This document shows, piece after piece, positions 52,161 to 59,161 of a stretch of 64,000 nt of DNA; the stretch's first letter is position 1, and each line of letters begins with the position of its first letter. A program made the translations under genes and the position numbers. Source of the stretch: Herbaspirillum seropedicae (GTDB lineage: Bacteria > Pseudomonadota > Gammaproteobacteria > Burkholderiales > Burkholderiaceae_D); NCBI RefSeq assembly GCF_001040945.1, contig NZ_CP011930.1, positions 2,643,704 to 2,707,703 on the forward strand, given 5' to 3'. The notes beneath the pieces were generated by a model. That model made no database searches, was not told the origin of the DNA, and saw only the letters and a list, made by a program, of their open reading frames with translations.

Positions 52161-52554
52161 GCAAGATATGCAAGCCCTGATCGCGCAGGGCGACAACATC
52201 GACGCAGGCACAGCGCAGCAGGCGCAAGCCGCCATCGCCGGACCCGCGCCCATCAACCCCGACGCCGCCGCGCTTGAGTGGATGATGATCCCTGAAGCCC
52301 TGGCCTTCGTCATCTGCGGCATGTTTCCCGAGGTGGCTCCGGCCTATACGGATGAGGCAAAGCTCAACCTGGCGCGCAAGATTGCGCCCGTGGCAGAAAA
52401 ACACGGGTGGAACGGGCCGGGCGACTCGCCGGAACTCATGCTGGCCGTTGGTGCTTTCGGGTTCTCTATGCCGGCGATCATGGCCTATCGAGCGCGCAAG
52501 GCCTTAGCCGACAAGAAACCGGAAGAAGGCAAGACCGATGAGCGTACAGAATAA
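52153..52554 (+). CDS. 133-aa phage protein, unknown, upstream of packaging ATPase
   Basis: GTG start at 52153. The N-terminus is Ala/Gln-rich; the middle (LEWMMIPEALAFVICGMFPEVAPAYT, then LMLAVGAFGFSMPAIMAYRARKAL) has two moderately hydrophobic segments, and the C-terminus is charged. It may be a membrane-associated virion or packaging protein. It overlaps the ATPase gene by 17 bases, which points to coupled expression. Confidence 0.65.
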   Translation: MTEQDMQALIAQGDNIDAGTAQQAQAAIAGPAPINPDAAALEWMMIPEALAFVICGMFPEVAPAYTDEAKLNLARKIAPVAEKHGWNGPGDSPELMLAVGAFGFSMPAIMAYRARKALADKKPEEGKTDERTE

Positions 52555-53251
52555 GGCCCAAATCTGGGCCGTGATGGGGCAATCGGGGACCGGCAAGGGG
52601 GCATGGGTCAAGGCAGAGCTAAAACGCCGCAAAATGCGCAGGATTTTGATTCTGGACCCCCAGGACGAATATGGCGCGTTCGCTCAACCAGTATCGAAGG
52701 CCGGCGACATGGCGCGCATCGTGGCGGCGGCAGGCGAGCGCGGCGCGTTCGCGGTGCGCTACGTCTTTCCCAAGATGTGCAGCGCCGACCACTTCGCGCA
52801 GATATTCGACCTGGCCTGCCAGCTGACCTATGGCGCTCGCAACTGCTGTTTCCTCGTTGAGGAACTGTCGAACTTCACCACGGCGCAGCATGCCCCGCCA
52901 TTGTGGCGGCGCATGTGCAATTCGGGGCGGCATGAGGGCGTCCATGTCATCGGCTGCAGCCAGTTCCCGGCGCAGATCGATAAATCCTTCCTGTCAAACG
53001 CAACCCTGATCCACGTCGGATTCCTGGGCGAAAAGCCGCACCGGACGGCGGTCGCCCAGCGCATGGACATCAATCCGGACCTGATCCGCGATTTGCCCGA
53101 CCTGCACTATCTGGAATGGCACCGGGAGGGCCGCAACATCGTGCGCGGCACGATTCACCCGGCATCGGGCCGGATCAACGAAAAACCGTTGCAGGCAGGC
53201 GACGAAAAGACCAGCCAGGTACGCAGTGCTACAGGAAGGAAACGCGCCTAG
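52538..53251 (+). CDS. Packaging ATPase, FtsK/HerA type (A32/P9-like)
   Basis: 237 residues. Walker A is GQSGTGKGAW (14-23); ILILDPQDEYG follows; Walker B is NCCFLVEELSN (E108/E109); a later sensor-like segment is SGRHEGVHVIGCSQFPAQIDK. The short single-domain form, with this order, is that of genome-packaging ATPases of double-jelly-roll viruses (PRD1 P9, PM2 P9) rather than filamentous-phage Zot, which has a membrane helix and differs in the middle. It should pump DNA into the capsid. It lies three tiny genes upstream of the capsid gene. Confidence 0.85.
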   Translation: MSVQNKAQIWAVMGQSGTGKGAWVKAELKRRKMRRILILDPQDEYGAFAQPVSKAGDMARIVAAAGERGAFAVRYVFPKMCSADHFAQIFDLACQLTYGARNCCFLVEELSNFTTAQHAPPLWRRMCNSGRHEGVHVIGCSQFPAQIDKSFLSNATLIHVGFLGEKPHRTAVAQRMDINPDLIRDLPDLHYLEWHREGRNIVRGTIHPASGRINEKPLQAGDEKTSQVRSATGRKRA

Positions 53252-53258
53252 GCGTAGG
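53245..53258 (+). repeat. 14-bp repeat, copy 2 (CGCCTAGGCGTAGG)
   Basis: Exact second copy of the sequence at 48766-48779, overlapping the ATPase stop codon. The 90 bases that follow have no gene and precede the structural gene block, so a late promoter or operator here is plausible. Confidence 0.6.
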
Positions 53259-53344
53259 GGTATCCGTAGGTGCAGGGGAGGGGGCTGTTTACGGCACCGG
53301 AAAACTGGTGTCATGGGGGCTCATTCAATGAATTTGAAACGGGC

Positions 53345-53479
53345 ATGAGTAAGTACCTTCCATCGCTGGAAAAAATCTCGCAAGAGGTCATCGCTACCGC
53401 CATCGCTGTTGTAGGCGTGGCGTGGCTGGTTTCGCGAGTGCCGGCGCTCAAGGCCTTGGTCAAGTCCTACGACTCTTAA
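53345..53479 (+). CDS. 44-aa one-helix virion membrane protein candidate
   Basis: ATG at 53345 chosen because the upstream extension to 53270 is Gly/Trp-rich and overlaps the repeat. Sequence MSKYLPSLEKISQEVIATAIAVVGVAWLVSRVPALKALVKSYDS: one helix with a basic end. PM2-like phages carry several such small membrane proteins in the virion membrane. Confidence 0.65.
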   Translation: MSKYLPSLEKISQEVIATAIAVVGVAWLVSRVPALKALVKSYDS

Positions 53480-53492
53480 TCCTGGGGAAACC

Positions 53493-53603
53493 ATGAAGAC
53501 CTACATCAAAGAAGCCGCTTTCATCCTGGCAGTGATCGCTGTCGCCAAGCTGGCGAAAAAGTCCGTCACTCTGCCTGCCGGCATCGCTGACCTGCTGCCC
53601 TGA
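53493..53603 (+). CDS. 36-aa one-helix membrane peptide
   Basis: ATG at 53493 after CTGGGGAAACC. Sequence begins MKTYIKEAAFILAVIAVAKL and ends PAGIADLLP. One membrane helix with lysines on both sides. Too short for usual gene finders but has a good ribosome site and exact tiling between neighbours. Confidence 0.6.
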   Translation: MKTYIKEAAFILAVIAVAKLAKKSVTLPAGIADLLP

Positions 53604-53610
53604 TCGCGCC

Positions 53611-53712
53611 ATGCAAGACGCCATCAAGACCGCCCTGGTGACGCTGGCGGTTATCTACGTGCTCAATCGCGTGAGCGTCACGCGCCCGCTGGTGCAGGAA
53701 GCACTGGCATAA
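53611..53712 (+). CDS. 33-aa one-helix membrane peptide
   Basis: ATG at 53611, 7 bases after the previous stop. MQDAIKTALVTLAVIYVLNR gives one helix; the end RPLVQEALA is polar. It is the third of three tandem membrane peptides directly before the capsid gene. Confidence 0.55.
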   Translation: MQDAIKTALVTLAVIYVLNRVSVTRPLVQEALA

Positions 53713-53730
53713 CAAGGGAACCGAAAGAAA

Positions 53731-54579
53731 ATGATCAACTACCCTCTGCAACAGCCCGTCAACGTCGCGCCCGGCGCAATCTCGACGCTGACCATCCCGA
53801 CGGGTGGCTCCCAGACTCTGGTGGGCATCAAGCTGCGCCTGTCCGGCACCACCTTCGACAAGACCAAGGTGGACAAGGTCAAAGTCAAGATCGGCCCGCG
53901 CCTGATCTGGGACTTGACCATGGACCAGCTCAACAAGATCAACAACTACAAGGGCAACGCCGACAACGCCGCGTACATCTACCTGGACTTCACCGAACGT
54001 GACCAGGCGATTTTCCCGGTCAAGGAAATCGGCGGCATCGACCTGCTGGCCGCCATGGCCATCGGCAATGTCATCGTGGAAGTGACCATCAACGCGGCCG
54101 CCGTGGCACCCAAGATTGATGCGGTGGGCTACTTCGAGCCAAGCCAGGGCAATCCGTTCGTGCTCAAGTATCTGAACTATCCGGCATCGACTGCGGTGGC
54201 CGGCAAGTTTACCCTGCCGCTGTCGTTCCGTGGCGCGCTGCTGAAGCGTACGCTGCACTTCTACACCGGCACGAACTTCAGCGCCACCACCGACGGCAAC
54301 ATCAACCGTATCGAGGTCAAGAAGAACGGTGCGGTCGTGTTCGATCAGACCTGCCGCGATGCGCGCTTCGATCAGGTGCAGCAGAAGAAGACCCCGCAGG
54401 CGCAAACCTTCGTGGTCGACTACATCATCGACAACAACCACGATGCGCAGATGACCACCATCAGCAAGAGCGCGGGCGGCGCGCAGGTCTTCGATACCTT
54501 CGAAGTCAATGCCTACCTGACCGCCTCGGACTCGATTCAGACCGTGGTCGAGGCAATCGACGTCATCAACAACCTGTAA
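53731..54579 (+). CDS. Major capsid protein, double-jelly-roll (PM2 P2-like) candidate
   Basis: 282 residues, close to the 269 of PM2 P2. It is rich in beta-strand patterns in two similar halves. The N-terminus (MINYPLQQPVNVAPGAISTL, then LVGIKLRLSGTTFDKTKVDKVKVKIG and LTMDQLNKINNYKGN) follows the plan I recall of PM2 P2. The second half begins near residue 150 (LNYPASTAVAGKFTLPLSF, RTLHFYTG, NRIEVKKNGAVVFDQT, VVDYIIDNNH). The gene has a strong ribosome site (AAGGGAACCGAAAG) and lies after the ATPase, as in other viruses of this lineage. The fold assignment needs structure prediction; the alternative is another virion protein of similar size. Confidence 0.75.
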   Translation: MINYPLQQPVNVAPGAISTLTIPTGGSQTLVGIKLRLSGTTFDKTKVDKVKVKIGPRLIWDLTMDQLNKINNYKGNADNAAYIYLDFTERDQAIFPVKEIGGIDLLAAMAIGNVIVEVTINAAAVAPKIDAVGYFEPSQGNPFVLKYLNYPASTAVAGKFTLPLSFRGALLKRTLHFYTGTNFSATTDGNINRIEVKKNGAVVFDQTCRDARFDQVQQKKTPQAQTFVVDYIIDNNHDAQMTTISKSAGGAQVFDTFEVNAYLTASDSIQTVVEAIDVINNL

Positions 54580-54588
54580 GGCCTGGCC

Positions 54589-54855
54589 ATGACTGACGTG
54601 ATTAACGCGGCGGTCTGGCCGGATGGCACGTCCTACCAGATGTCGCCGGCGCAGTTCAACGCGCAGGCGGGAGACTGGACAGACGTGCTGTCCCTGGGGC
54701 TGGCGGGGGCGGCGGTGAATGCCGCTTACAACCTGTCCAACACGGTCGGAAATCCGCCGCAGACCATCGGTATCTCGGTCGGCACCCACGGCAACTTCAT
54801 GCCGCTGCTGATCCTGGGCGGCCTGGCCTGGGTGCTGTTCTCGAAAAAGGGGTAA
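54589..54855 (+). CDS. 88-aa virion membrane protein candidate
   Basis: The first 65 residues are soluble and Asn/Ala/Gly-rich; the C-terminus NFMPLLILGGLAWVLFSKKG is one membrane helix with a basic end. It begins 9 bases after the capsid gene. Likely anchors the capsid to the inner membrane. Confidence 0.65.
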   Translation: MTDVINAAVWPDGTSYQMSPAQFNAQAGDWTDVLSLGLAGAAVNAAYNLSNTVGNPPQTIGISVGTHGNFMPLLILGGLAWVLFSKKG

Positions 54856-54858
54856 GCC

Positions 54859-55128
54859 GTGACGATGCCCATGAGCATTTCAGGCTCGGGCGGCCAAGCG
54901 TCTTCCGGGTCGAGTTCCAACGCAGGGGTAAGCAATCCGGTATCGACACCGTTTGTCTTCGATAACAGCGGCTGGAATGTGAGCATCCACGGCAGTGGGG
55001 ACCAGTCCGCGCGCGGATCGTCGGGGGCGAACGATGGCGCGGGCGCATCAAGTGCGCTCACGAACACAAACTGGATGATGCTCGCGGCTGGGGCGCTGGT
55101 GGTATGGCTGATTGCGCGCAATTCCTGA
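54859..55128 (+). CDS. 89-aa Ser/Gly-rich protein with C-terminal membrane helix
   Basis: GTG at 54859 or ATG at 54865. About 65 low-complexity Ser/Gly/Asn residues (SGSGGQASSGSSSNAG) precede one helix, NWMMLAAGALVVWLIARNS. A tether-like virion membrane protein is likely. Overlaps the next gene by 25 bases. Confidence 0.62.
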   Translation: MTMPMSISGSGGQASSGSSSNAGVSNPVSTPFVFDNSGWNVSIHGSGDQSARGSSGANDGAGASSALTNTNWMMLAAGALVVWLIARNS

Positions 55129-55496
55129 CCTTCGAGCCATGCCAAGCAGCAGAAGTGGCTGACTGGCTGGCTCTGGCTGAAAAGCGAGGGCGGGCAGAGG
55201 GGGCGGAAGGGGTAGTGAGCCTGGCCAGCCGGGGGCAGTGCTTCCGGCTGATGATCGCCGGCCAGACGGTGGGGGCCTACCTGCTGCAAGCCATGGATGA
55301 CGAGGTTTTCATCCTGGCCGCAGCGGGGCGCGCCGACATCGATATGACGGCGGCCATTGACAAGGCCGTGTGCCAGCAGGCGCAGAACTTCGAGACGGTC
55401 GCATTCCGGACGGTTCGGCCAGGCCTGATGAGAAAGACTGCGGCACTTGGCTACAAGCGGGAAGGCAACATTTTTAGAAAACGAATCCGGCCATGA
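55104..55496 (+). CDS. 130-aa GNAT-like protein
   Basis: MADCAQFLTFEPCQAAEVADWLAL, then FRLMIAGQTVGAYLLQAMDDEVFILAAAG, then FETVAFRTVRPGLMRKTAALGYKREGNIFRKRI. The strand order and the final GYKREG resemble small phage-borne GNAT acetyltransferases, but the acetyl-CoA loop is not clear. Its role among virion genes is unknown; it could modify a virion protein. Confidence 0.55.
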   Translation: MADCAQFLTFEPCQAAEVADWLALAEKRGRAEGAEGVVSLASRGQCFRLMIAGQTVGAYLLQAMDDEVFILAAAGRADIDMTAAIDKAVCQQAQNFETVAFRTVRPGLMRKTAALGYKREGNIFRKRIRP

Positions 55497-55945
55497 GCAT
55501 TTTGAAAATTTGGGTGCGGTGGTTCTGTGCGGCATGGATGCCGATCTATTTCGGCGGTGATTCGAGTAGTGACTCGTCCACGCGCACCGAGACCACGACC
55601 ACCAACAACACCACCACGGAAGACCGCCGCGTGGTTGGCGGAGACAACTCGCTAGGCGTGTCCGGCAACGGAAACACTGTGGTGATGACCGATAACGGCG
55701 CGGTCAAACAGGCGATCGAACTGGCCGGCACCAGTAGCGTGCACATTGTGGACGCGCTCAAGGCCATGGCCACGGCGAACCAGGCCAGTTTCGAAAAGAC
55801 GCTGGCACTCGTCGGAGACAACACCGAGAAAACCAACGCTGCCTTTGCAAAGGCCAATGAAGAAGTGAACGGCAATCGAACCCTCGTCATCGTCGGAATG
55901 GTGGCGGTTGGCATGATCGCCATGCAACAAGGAATTTTCAAATGA
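55493..55945 (+). CDS. 150-aa membrane-anchored virion protein candidate
   Basis: A hydrophobic N-terminus (ILKIWVRWFCAAWMPIYFGG), a long Ser/Thr/Asn-rich stretch (TETTTTNNTTTEDRR), a helical middle and a C-terminal helix NRTLVIVGMVAVGMIAMQQGIF. Overlaps both neighbours by four bases (ATGA). The repeat-poor linker suggests a stalk or membrane-spanning assembly protein. Confidence 0.62.
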   Translation: MSILKIWVRWFCAAWMPIYFGGDSSSDSSTRTETTTTNNTTTEDRRVVGGDNSLGVSGNGNTVVMTDNGAVKQAIELAGTSSVHIVDALKAMATANQASFEKTLALVGDNTEKTNAAFAKANEEVNGNRTLVIVGMVAVGMIAMQQGIFK

Positions 55946-56715
55946 TCCTACTGCCAATCAAGATCGATCCGGGCGCGGTCGTCCCAGTGGCCGCCTATGG
56001 GCAGTTCGTGTATTTCGAATCCGCGACAGGGCCAGGTGATACCAGCATCGTCGTGAAGGCACAAGGCGGCTCGGGGGTGGACTACATACTCAAGGTGGGC
56101 CAGGGCTTCCGTACCGATGAGGCGTTCTCGCAACTGATCATCAGCAACAACAAAGGTGAGGGGACCATTACCGGTGTGGTAGTGGTGGCCGACCAAAACT
56201 TCTTCGACAACCGGGTTGTCGGGACGGTGAGCATCGCCGGCACCGTGGGCGTAAATGGCGTGGTCGAAGTCGTGGACGGTGGCCGCGCACGGGTGCTGGC
56301 AAACAAGGCATTCATGGCCTATGCAGACATGGGCGCTGCCGACAAGCCGGTGCATCAGTTGTGGAATCCGGCAGGCAGCGGGAAAAATGTTGTGATCGAG
56401 TCGGTAACGGTCAGCTCGGGCAGCGTCAACACGGTGCGAATTGCCTTTGCAAGCGCTGCGGCAGCGAACATGGCAGCGCAACCGGCATTGAGCAAGAAGA
56501 ACGGTGTCGCGGGATCGATTGCCGAAGTGCGACAGGTGATCAACCCAACATTCCTCACGAACCCGATCTATGTTGCCTATGTCTCGACGGCTGCACAGGT
56601 GTTGGCGCCGAAAGAGCCTTTCGTGCTGACGCCGGGGAATGGCCTGAGTGTCCAAGGACAGAATGCAAACGGCAACATGGTGACGATCTTCGAATATTAC
56701 GAAGAGGCTGTGTGA
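55942..56715 (+). CDS. 257-aa beta-rich virion protein (spike/penton candidate)
   Basis: 257 residues, mostly short beta patterns with many Val, Gly, Ser and Asn (VNGVVEVVDGG, GKNVVIESVTVSSGSVNTVRIAF, VFIVAY-like strands) and no membrane helix. It lies downstream of the capsid and membrane genes, where a vertex protein is expected. The last strand is MVTIFEYYEEAV. No sequence motif confirms a receptor-binding role. Confidence 0.6.
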   Translation: MILLPIKIDPGAVVPVAAYGQFVYFESATGPGDTSIVVKAQGGSGVDYILKVGQGFRTDEAFSQLIISNNKGEGTITGVVVVADQNFFDNRVVGTVSIAGTVGVNGVVEVVDGGRARVLANKAFMAYADMGAADKPVHQLWNPAGSGKNVVIESVTVSSGSVNTVRIAFASAAAANMAAQPALSKKNGVAGSIAEVRQVINPTFLTNPIYVAYVSTAAQVLAPKEPFVLTPGNGLSVQGQNANGNMVTIFEYYEEAV

Positions 56716-57323
56716 TGCGCGATGAGGTCATCGTTGTGGCGCTGCTACTGGCGGCCTACTGGATTCTGACCGACGACAACGGCGGGCAGGGCGGCGGCTC
56801 ATCAAATTGGGACGGAATTTCCGAGTCGGTGCTAACTACCTTTGATGAGGTGGTGGGCTCTTTCTCTAATCAGCCATTGGAAGATATGAAAACATCTCAA
56901 AACGGTATCGACATGCTGAAGCGGCGCGAAAGCCTGCGCCTCACGCGCTACACGCTTGGCGACGGCGGGTACACATGGGGTTACGGACACTTTGACAAGA
57001 ATCCGAACGCGCTGCCGGTGAACATCACCGCGGATCAGGCAGAGGCGATCTTCGCCGACGATCTGGTAAATCGCGGGGAAAAGTGGGTAAAGCTCTACGT
57101 GAGCGTGCCAGTGTCGCAAAACCAGTTCGACGCCCTGGTTTCCATCGCCTACAACATGTCGCCGCAGTCGTTCAAGAAATTCGCCGATCAGGTCAACGCC
57201 GGAAACGGCATCAACGCCATCGCAGACACCTCTGTTGGCTGGGTGGCATCGAACCTGCAAAACGGCATCCGCAATCGCCGCGCAGAGGAAAAGCGGCTTT
57301 TCAATGAAGGGATTTATGCATGA
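56715..57323 (+). CDS. GH24 lysozyme (endolysin/virion lysozyme) with N-terminal membrane anchor
   Basis: 202 residues; ATG at 56715 overlaps the preceding TGA by one base. Residues 5-18 form a membrane helix (VIVVALLLAAYWIL), probably a signal-arrest or virion-membrane anchor. The lysozyme domain starts near 62: RRESLRLTRYTLGDGGYTWGYGH. E72 is the general acid and T87 the conserved threonine of the T4/P1 class. The usual aspartate nine residues after the Glu is Leu81; an aspartate occurs two positions later (D83). The C-terminal VASNLQNGIRNRRAEEKRLF matches the family's GLxxRRxxEExLF end. It cuts peptidoglycan for lysis or entry. Confidence 0.88.
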   Translation: MRDEVIVVALLLAAYWILTDDNGGQGGGSSNWDGISESVLTTFDEVVGSFSNQPLEDMKTSQNGIDMLKRRESLRLTRYTLGDGGYTWGYGHFDKNPNALPVNITADQAEAIFADDLVNRGEKWVKLYVSVPVSQNQFDALVSIAYNMSPQSFKKFADQVNAGNGINAIADTSVGWVASNLQNGIRNRRAEEKRLFNEGIYA

Positions 57324-57646
57324 GCAAGGCAATCGGAAACGGCGGTGGCAACGACCTGATGTTAGTTGCGGTGCTGATCGTGGGTGCCATGATGTACACG
57401 CGCATGCGCGGCGCTGTGGCTGGCAACACCCCTCGTACCGTCTATGTGCCGGCCAGCGCGCCGGCATCGAACGGCAGCGGCGTGGCACAGGTGGCAACCG
57501 GCATCGTGGGGGCGCTGGGCAACTGGTTCTCCAGCCCAGGCACCAACGGTCTGCCGGACACCTACAACGGCACCGACACCACCAAGAACAGCTTCGGCTT
57601 GTACGGACCCATCGGCGGAACGGCGGAAGACCCGTGGTATGGATAA
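57320..57646 (+). CDS. 108-aa membrane protein, virion or lysis
   Basis: One helix near the N-terminus (DLMLVAVLIVGAMMYTRM), then a Gly/Asn/Ala-rich soluble part ending FGLYGPIGGTAEDPWYG. Overlaps the lysozyme gene by four bases and the next gene by eight. Unknown. Confidence 0.6.
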   Translation: MSKAIGNGGGNDLMLVAVLIVGAMMYTRMRGAVAGNTPRTVYVPASAPASNGSGVAQVATGIVGALGNWFSSPGTNGLPDTYNGTDTTKNSFGLYGPIGGTAEDPWYG

Positions 57647-57926
57647 AACCGGCCTGATTGTCGCGGGCGCGCTGCTCGTCGGCGCGGTCGGCGTGGCGTA
57701 CTACGCAAAGAAGAAGATCGGCAACATGATTCCGCCCGTGGTGCAGGAAGGCGTGGAGGCGGCGGGACTCATCGGGTCGAACTTCGGCAACATGATCACG
57801 AACCCGCTGGAGGCCTTCGGCATCCGCAAGCCGGTCAACAACATGTGGATCTACACGACGCCTTGGGAAAACACAGACGACGTGGTGAGCAACAACAGCA
57901 GCGGCATCAACTTCAACTACTTCTGA
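57639..57926 (+). CDS. 95-aa membrane protein, virion candidate
   Basis: ATG at 57639. MDKTGLIVAGALLVGAVGVAYYAKKK gives one membrane helix with a basic flank; the rest is polar and ends NNSSGINFNYF. Similar in plan to its neighbour; both probably sit in the virion membrane. Confidence 0.6.
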   Translation: MDKTGLIVAGALLVGAVGVAYYAKKKIGNMIPPVVQEGVEAAGLIGSNFGNMITNPLEAFGIRKPVNNMWIYTTPWENTDDVVSNNSSGINFNYF

Positions 57927-57935
57927 GAGGAAAAC

Positions 57936-58097
57936 ATGGATCGAATAAAAGAGCCAAGCACCTGGGCAGGCCTGGGCATCCTGGCGCAAGTTCTGAAGGG
58001 CATTTTCCCGGCGTACGCGCTGGCATTGGACGGCGTCAGCGCTGCTGCCGGTGCGCTGGCCGGCGTGCTGACCGAGAACAAGGGCAAGGCCGCCTGA
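57936..58097 (+). CDS. 53-aa holin-like protein
   Basis: ATG at 57936 after GAGAGGAAAAC. MDRIKEPSTWAGLGILAQVLKGIFPAYALALDGVSAAAGALAGVLTENKGKAA: two short hydrophobic segments and a charged end, as in small phage holin-like proteins. The stop overlaps the next ATG (TGATG). Assignment rests on topology and on the position after the lysozyme. Confidence 0.6.
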   Translation: MDRIKEPSTWAGLGILAQVLKGIFPAYALALDGVSAAAGALAGVLTENKGKAA

Positions 58098-58276
58098 TGG
58101 AATTCACGCCGGAACTGCTCGGCCAGGTGCTGACCGCAGTGGCTACCGGGTCCGGCGTGTACGCGGGCATCCGTGCCGATATCAAGGCACTGCGGGAAAA
58201 GGCCGACCGCGCCCAAAAGACGGCCGACACCGCGCACAAGCGCATCGACACGATCCTTTATCGGAGAGAAAAATGA
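58097..58276 (+). CDS. 59-aa helix plus coiled-coil protein, lysis candidate
   Basis: MEFTPELLGQVLTAVATGSGVYAGIRADIKALREKADRAQKTADTAHKRIDTILYRREK. A weakly hydrophobic first helix is followed by a charged coiled coil. This resembles holin-accessory or inner-spanin-like proteins. Coupled to both neighbours by overlaps. Confidence 0.58.
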   Translation: MEFTPELLGQVLTAVATGSGVYAGIRADIKALREKADRAQKTADTAHKRIDTILYRREK

Positions 58277-58338
58277 CCAAACGACGCACGCCGCCGCGCA
58301 AGGCCAATGGCCAATTCCGCAAGCGCAAGAAGAAGTAA
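58273..58338 (+). CDS. 21-aa very basic peptide
   Basis: ATG at 58273 overlaps the previous TGA (ATGA) and is preceded by CGGAGAG. MTKRRTPPRKANGQFRKRKKK has 11 Lys/Arg in 21 residues. It is the last gene before the terminator. It could condense genome DNA or be a virion peptide. The ribosome site and overlap support translation. Confidence 0.55.
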   Translation: MTKRRTPPRKANGQFRKRKKK

Positions 58339-58347
58339 GCGGGCAAG

Positions 58348-58380
58348 AAAAAACCGACCTGGCCAGGTCGGTTTTTTTTT
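58348..58380. terminator. Bidirectional intrinsic terminator between convergent prophage genes
   Basis: An 18-bp perfect palindrome, CCGACCTGG plus CCAGGTCGG (58354-58371), is flanked by A6 on the left and T9 on the right. It ends the rightward late operon and, in reverse, the leftward lipoprotein transcript. Confidence 0.95.
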
Positions 58381-58396
58381 CGCCATGGCGCCAGGA

Positions 58397-58756
58397 TCAG
58401 GCGGCGCAGGAAAAGAGGAGGGTGACTTCGTAATCGTCGTCGCCGGACAGCGTAGGAACCCAGCTGCCAGCCCATGCGGCCAGGTCGCCGGCGGCCTTCA
58501 GGTTACGGTTAGTGGACTCGCTCACGACGCCCTTGTACTTGGTCTGGCTATTGACCACCTCGAAGCGCTTGCCTTGCTTGTTACAGGCGGCGTCAGCGGC
58601 CTTGAGCGCGGCGGCCTGGGCGTCGTTCTCGGATTCACCGAAACCGGTAGTACGGTACTGGCCGCCTGCCATGGGCATCACGTTAGCCGGCTTGCTCGAT
58701 GCGCAGGCCGTCAGGATCAGCGCCAGGCCGAGGGATGACAGGAACTTGATTTTCAT
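58397..58756 (-). CDS. Prophage lipoprotein
   Basis: 119 residues. MKIKFLSSLGLALILTACAS is a lipoprotein signal with the lipobox LTAC, lipidated Cys18. The mature part has FGESENDAQAAALKAADAACNKQGKRFEVVNSQTKYKG and a final cysteine. It is oriented against the late operon, with the regulator upstream, so it may be expressed in the lysogen, for example to block superinfection; an outer-membrane spanin is the alternative. The start overlaps the end of the regulator gene by 74 bases. Confidence 0.75.
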   Translation of the reverse strand: MKIKFLSSLGLALILTACASSKPANVMPMAGGQYRTTGFGESENDAQAAALKAADAACNKQGKRFEVVNSQTKYKGVVSESTNRNLKAAGDLAAWAGSWVPTLSGDDDYEVTLLFSCAA

Positions 58757-59042
58757 GTTGTGAGTCCTTCAGGGTTGGAAACTGGATAACGTCGCCTGAG
58801 ACAATCGCAAGGCGGCGGGGAAAGCTGGTGAAGCCCATTTGCCTATGGCGCTCGCGGGCTTCCATCTGCCGCAAGCGTAGGAGTTCGGGAACCCACCAAG
58901 GAATTTTCGATTTGCCATCAAGCCAGTCTTTGACGGATCGTTCCGACCGGCGCAGCATGCGGGCAAGAGTCTTCGGGGACTTGCCGTCCGCATAGAACAC
59001 AAACTCGTCGCGGTCCCCATACCGCAAGTTTGGCATTTTCAT
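58683..59042 (-). CDS. Prophage DNA-binding protein, DUF3653-like
   Basis: 119 residues (ATG at 59042 or 59036). MPNLRYGDRDEFVFYADGKSPKTLARMLRRSERSVKDWLDGKSKIPWWVPELLRLRQME is a helix-turn-helix opening of a type I recall from filamentous and other small phages (DUF3653). The C-terminal part is polar. It lies leftward at the right end, near the attachment site. Probably a lysogeny regulator. The overlap with the lipoprotein gene suggests the two are co-transcribed. Confidence 0.72.
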   Translation of the reverse strand: MKMPNLRYGDRDEFVFYADGKSPKTLARMLRRSERSVKDWLDGKSKIPWWVPELLRLRQMEARERHRQMGFTSFPRRLAIVSGDVIQFPTLKDSQHENQVPVIPRPGADPDGLRIEQAG

Positions 59043-59099
59043 TATCTTCTTATTAATTTTTGGTCAGGAGATTGTAAGGACGGAGTGTGAATCCGTGTT

Positions 59100-59129
59100 A
59101 AGAAAAAGCCGCCTAAAAAGGCGGCATTT
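59100..59129. terminator. Hairpin terminator just inside the right prophage end
   Basis: GCCGCC (59108-59113), loop TAAAAA, GGCGGC (59120-59125). On the minus strand the stem is followed by TTTTTCTT, a strong intrinsic terminator for leftward transcripts coming from the chromosome; on the plus strand ATTTC follows. It insulates the prophage. Confidence 0.8.
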
Positions 59130-59161
59130 CTCAGAATTGCTGTGCTGCCGGTGAACCTGAA

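Noticed and set aside
52538..53251. Filamentous-phage Zot protein instead of a packaging ATPase
   Set aside because: No membrane helix follows the ATPase domain, and the element encodes a lysozyme and a large beta-rich virion protein, which filamentous phages do not have.
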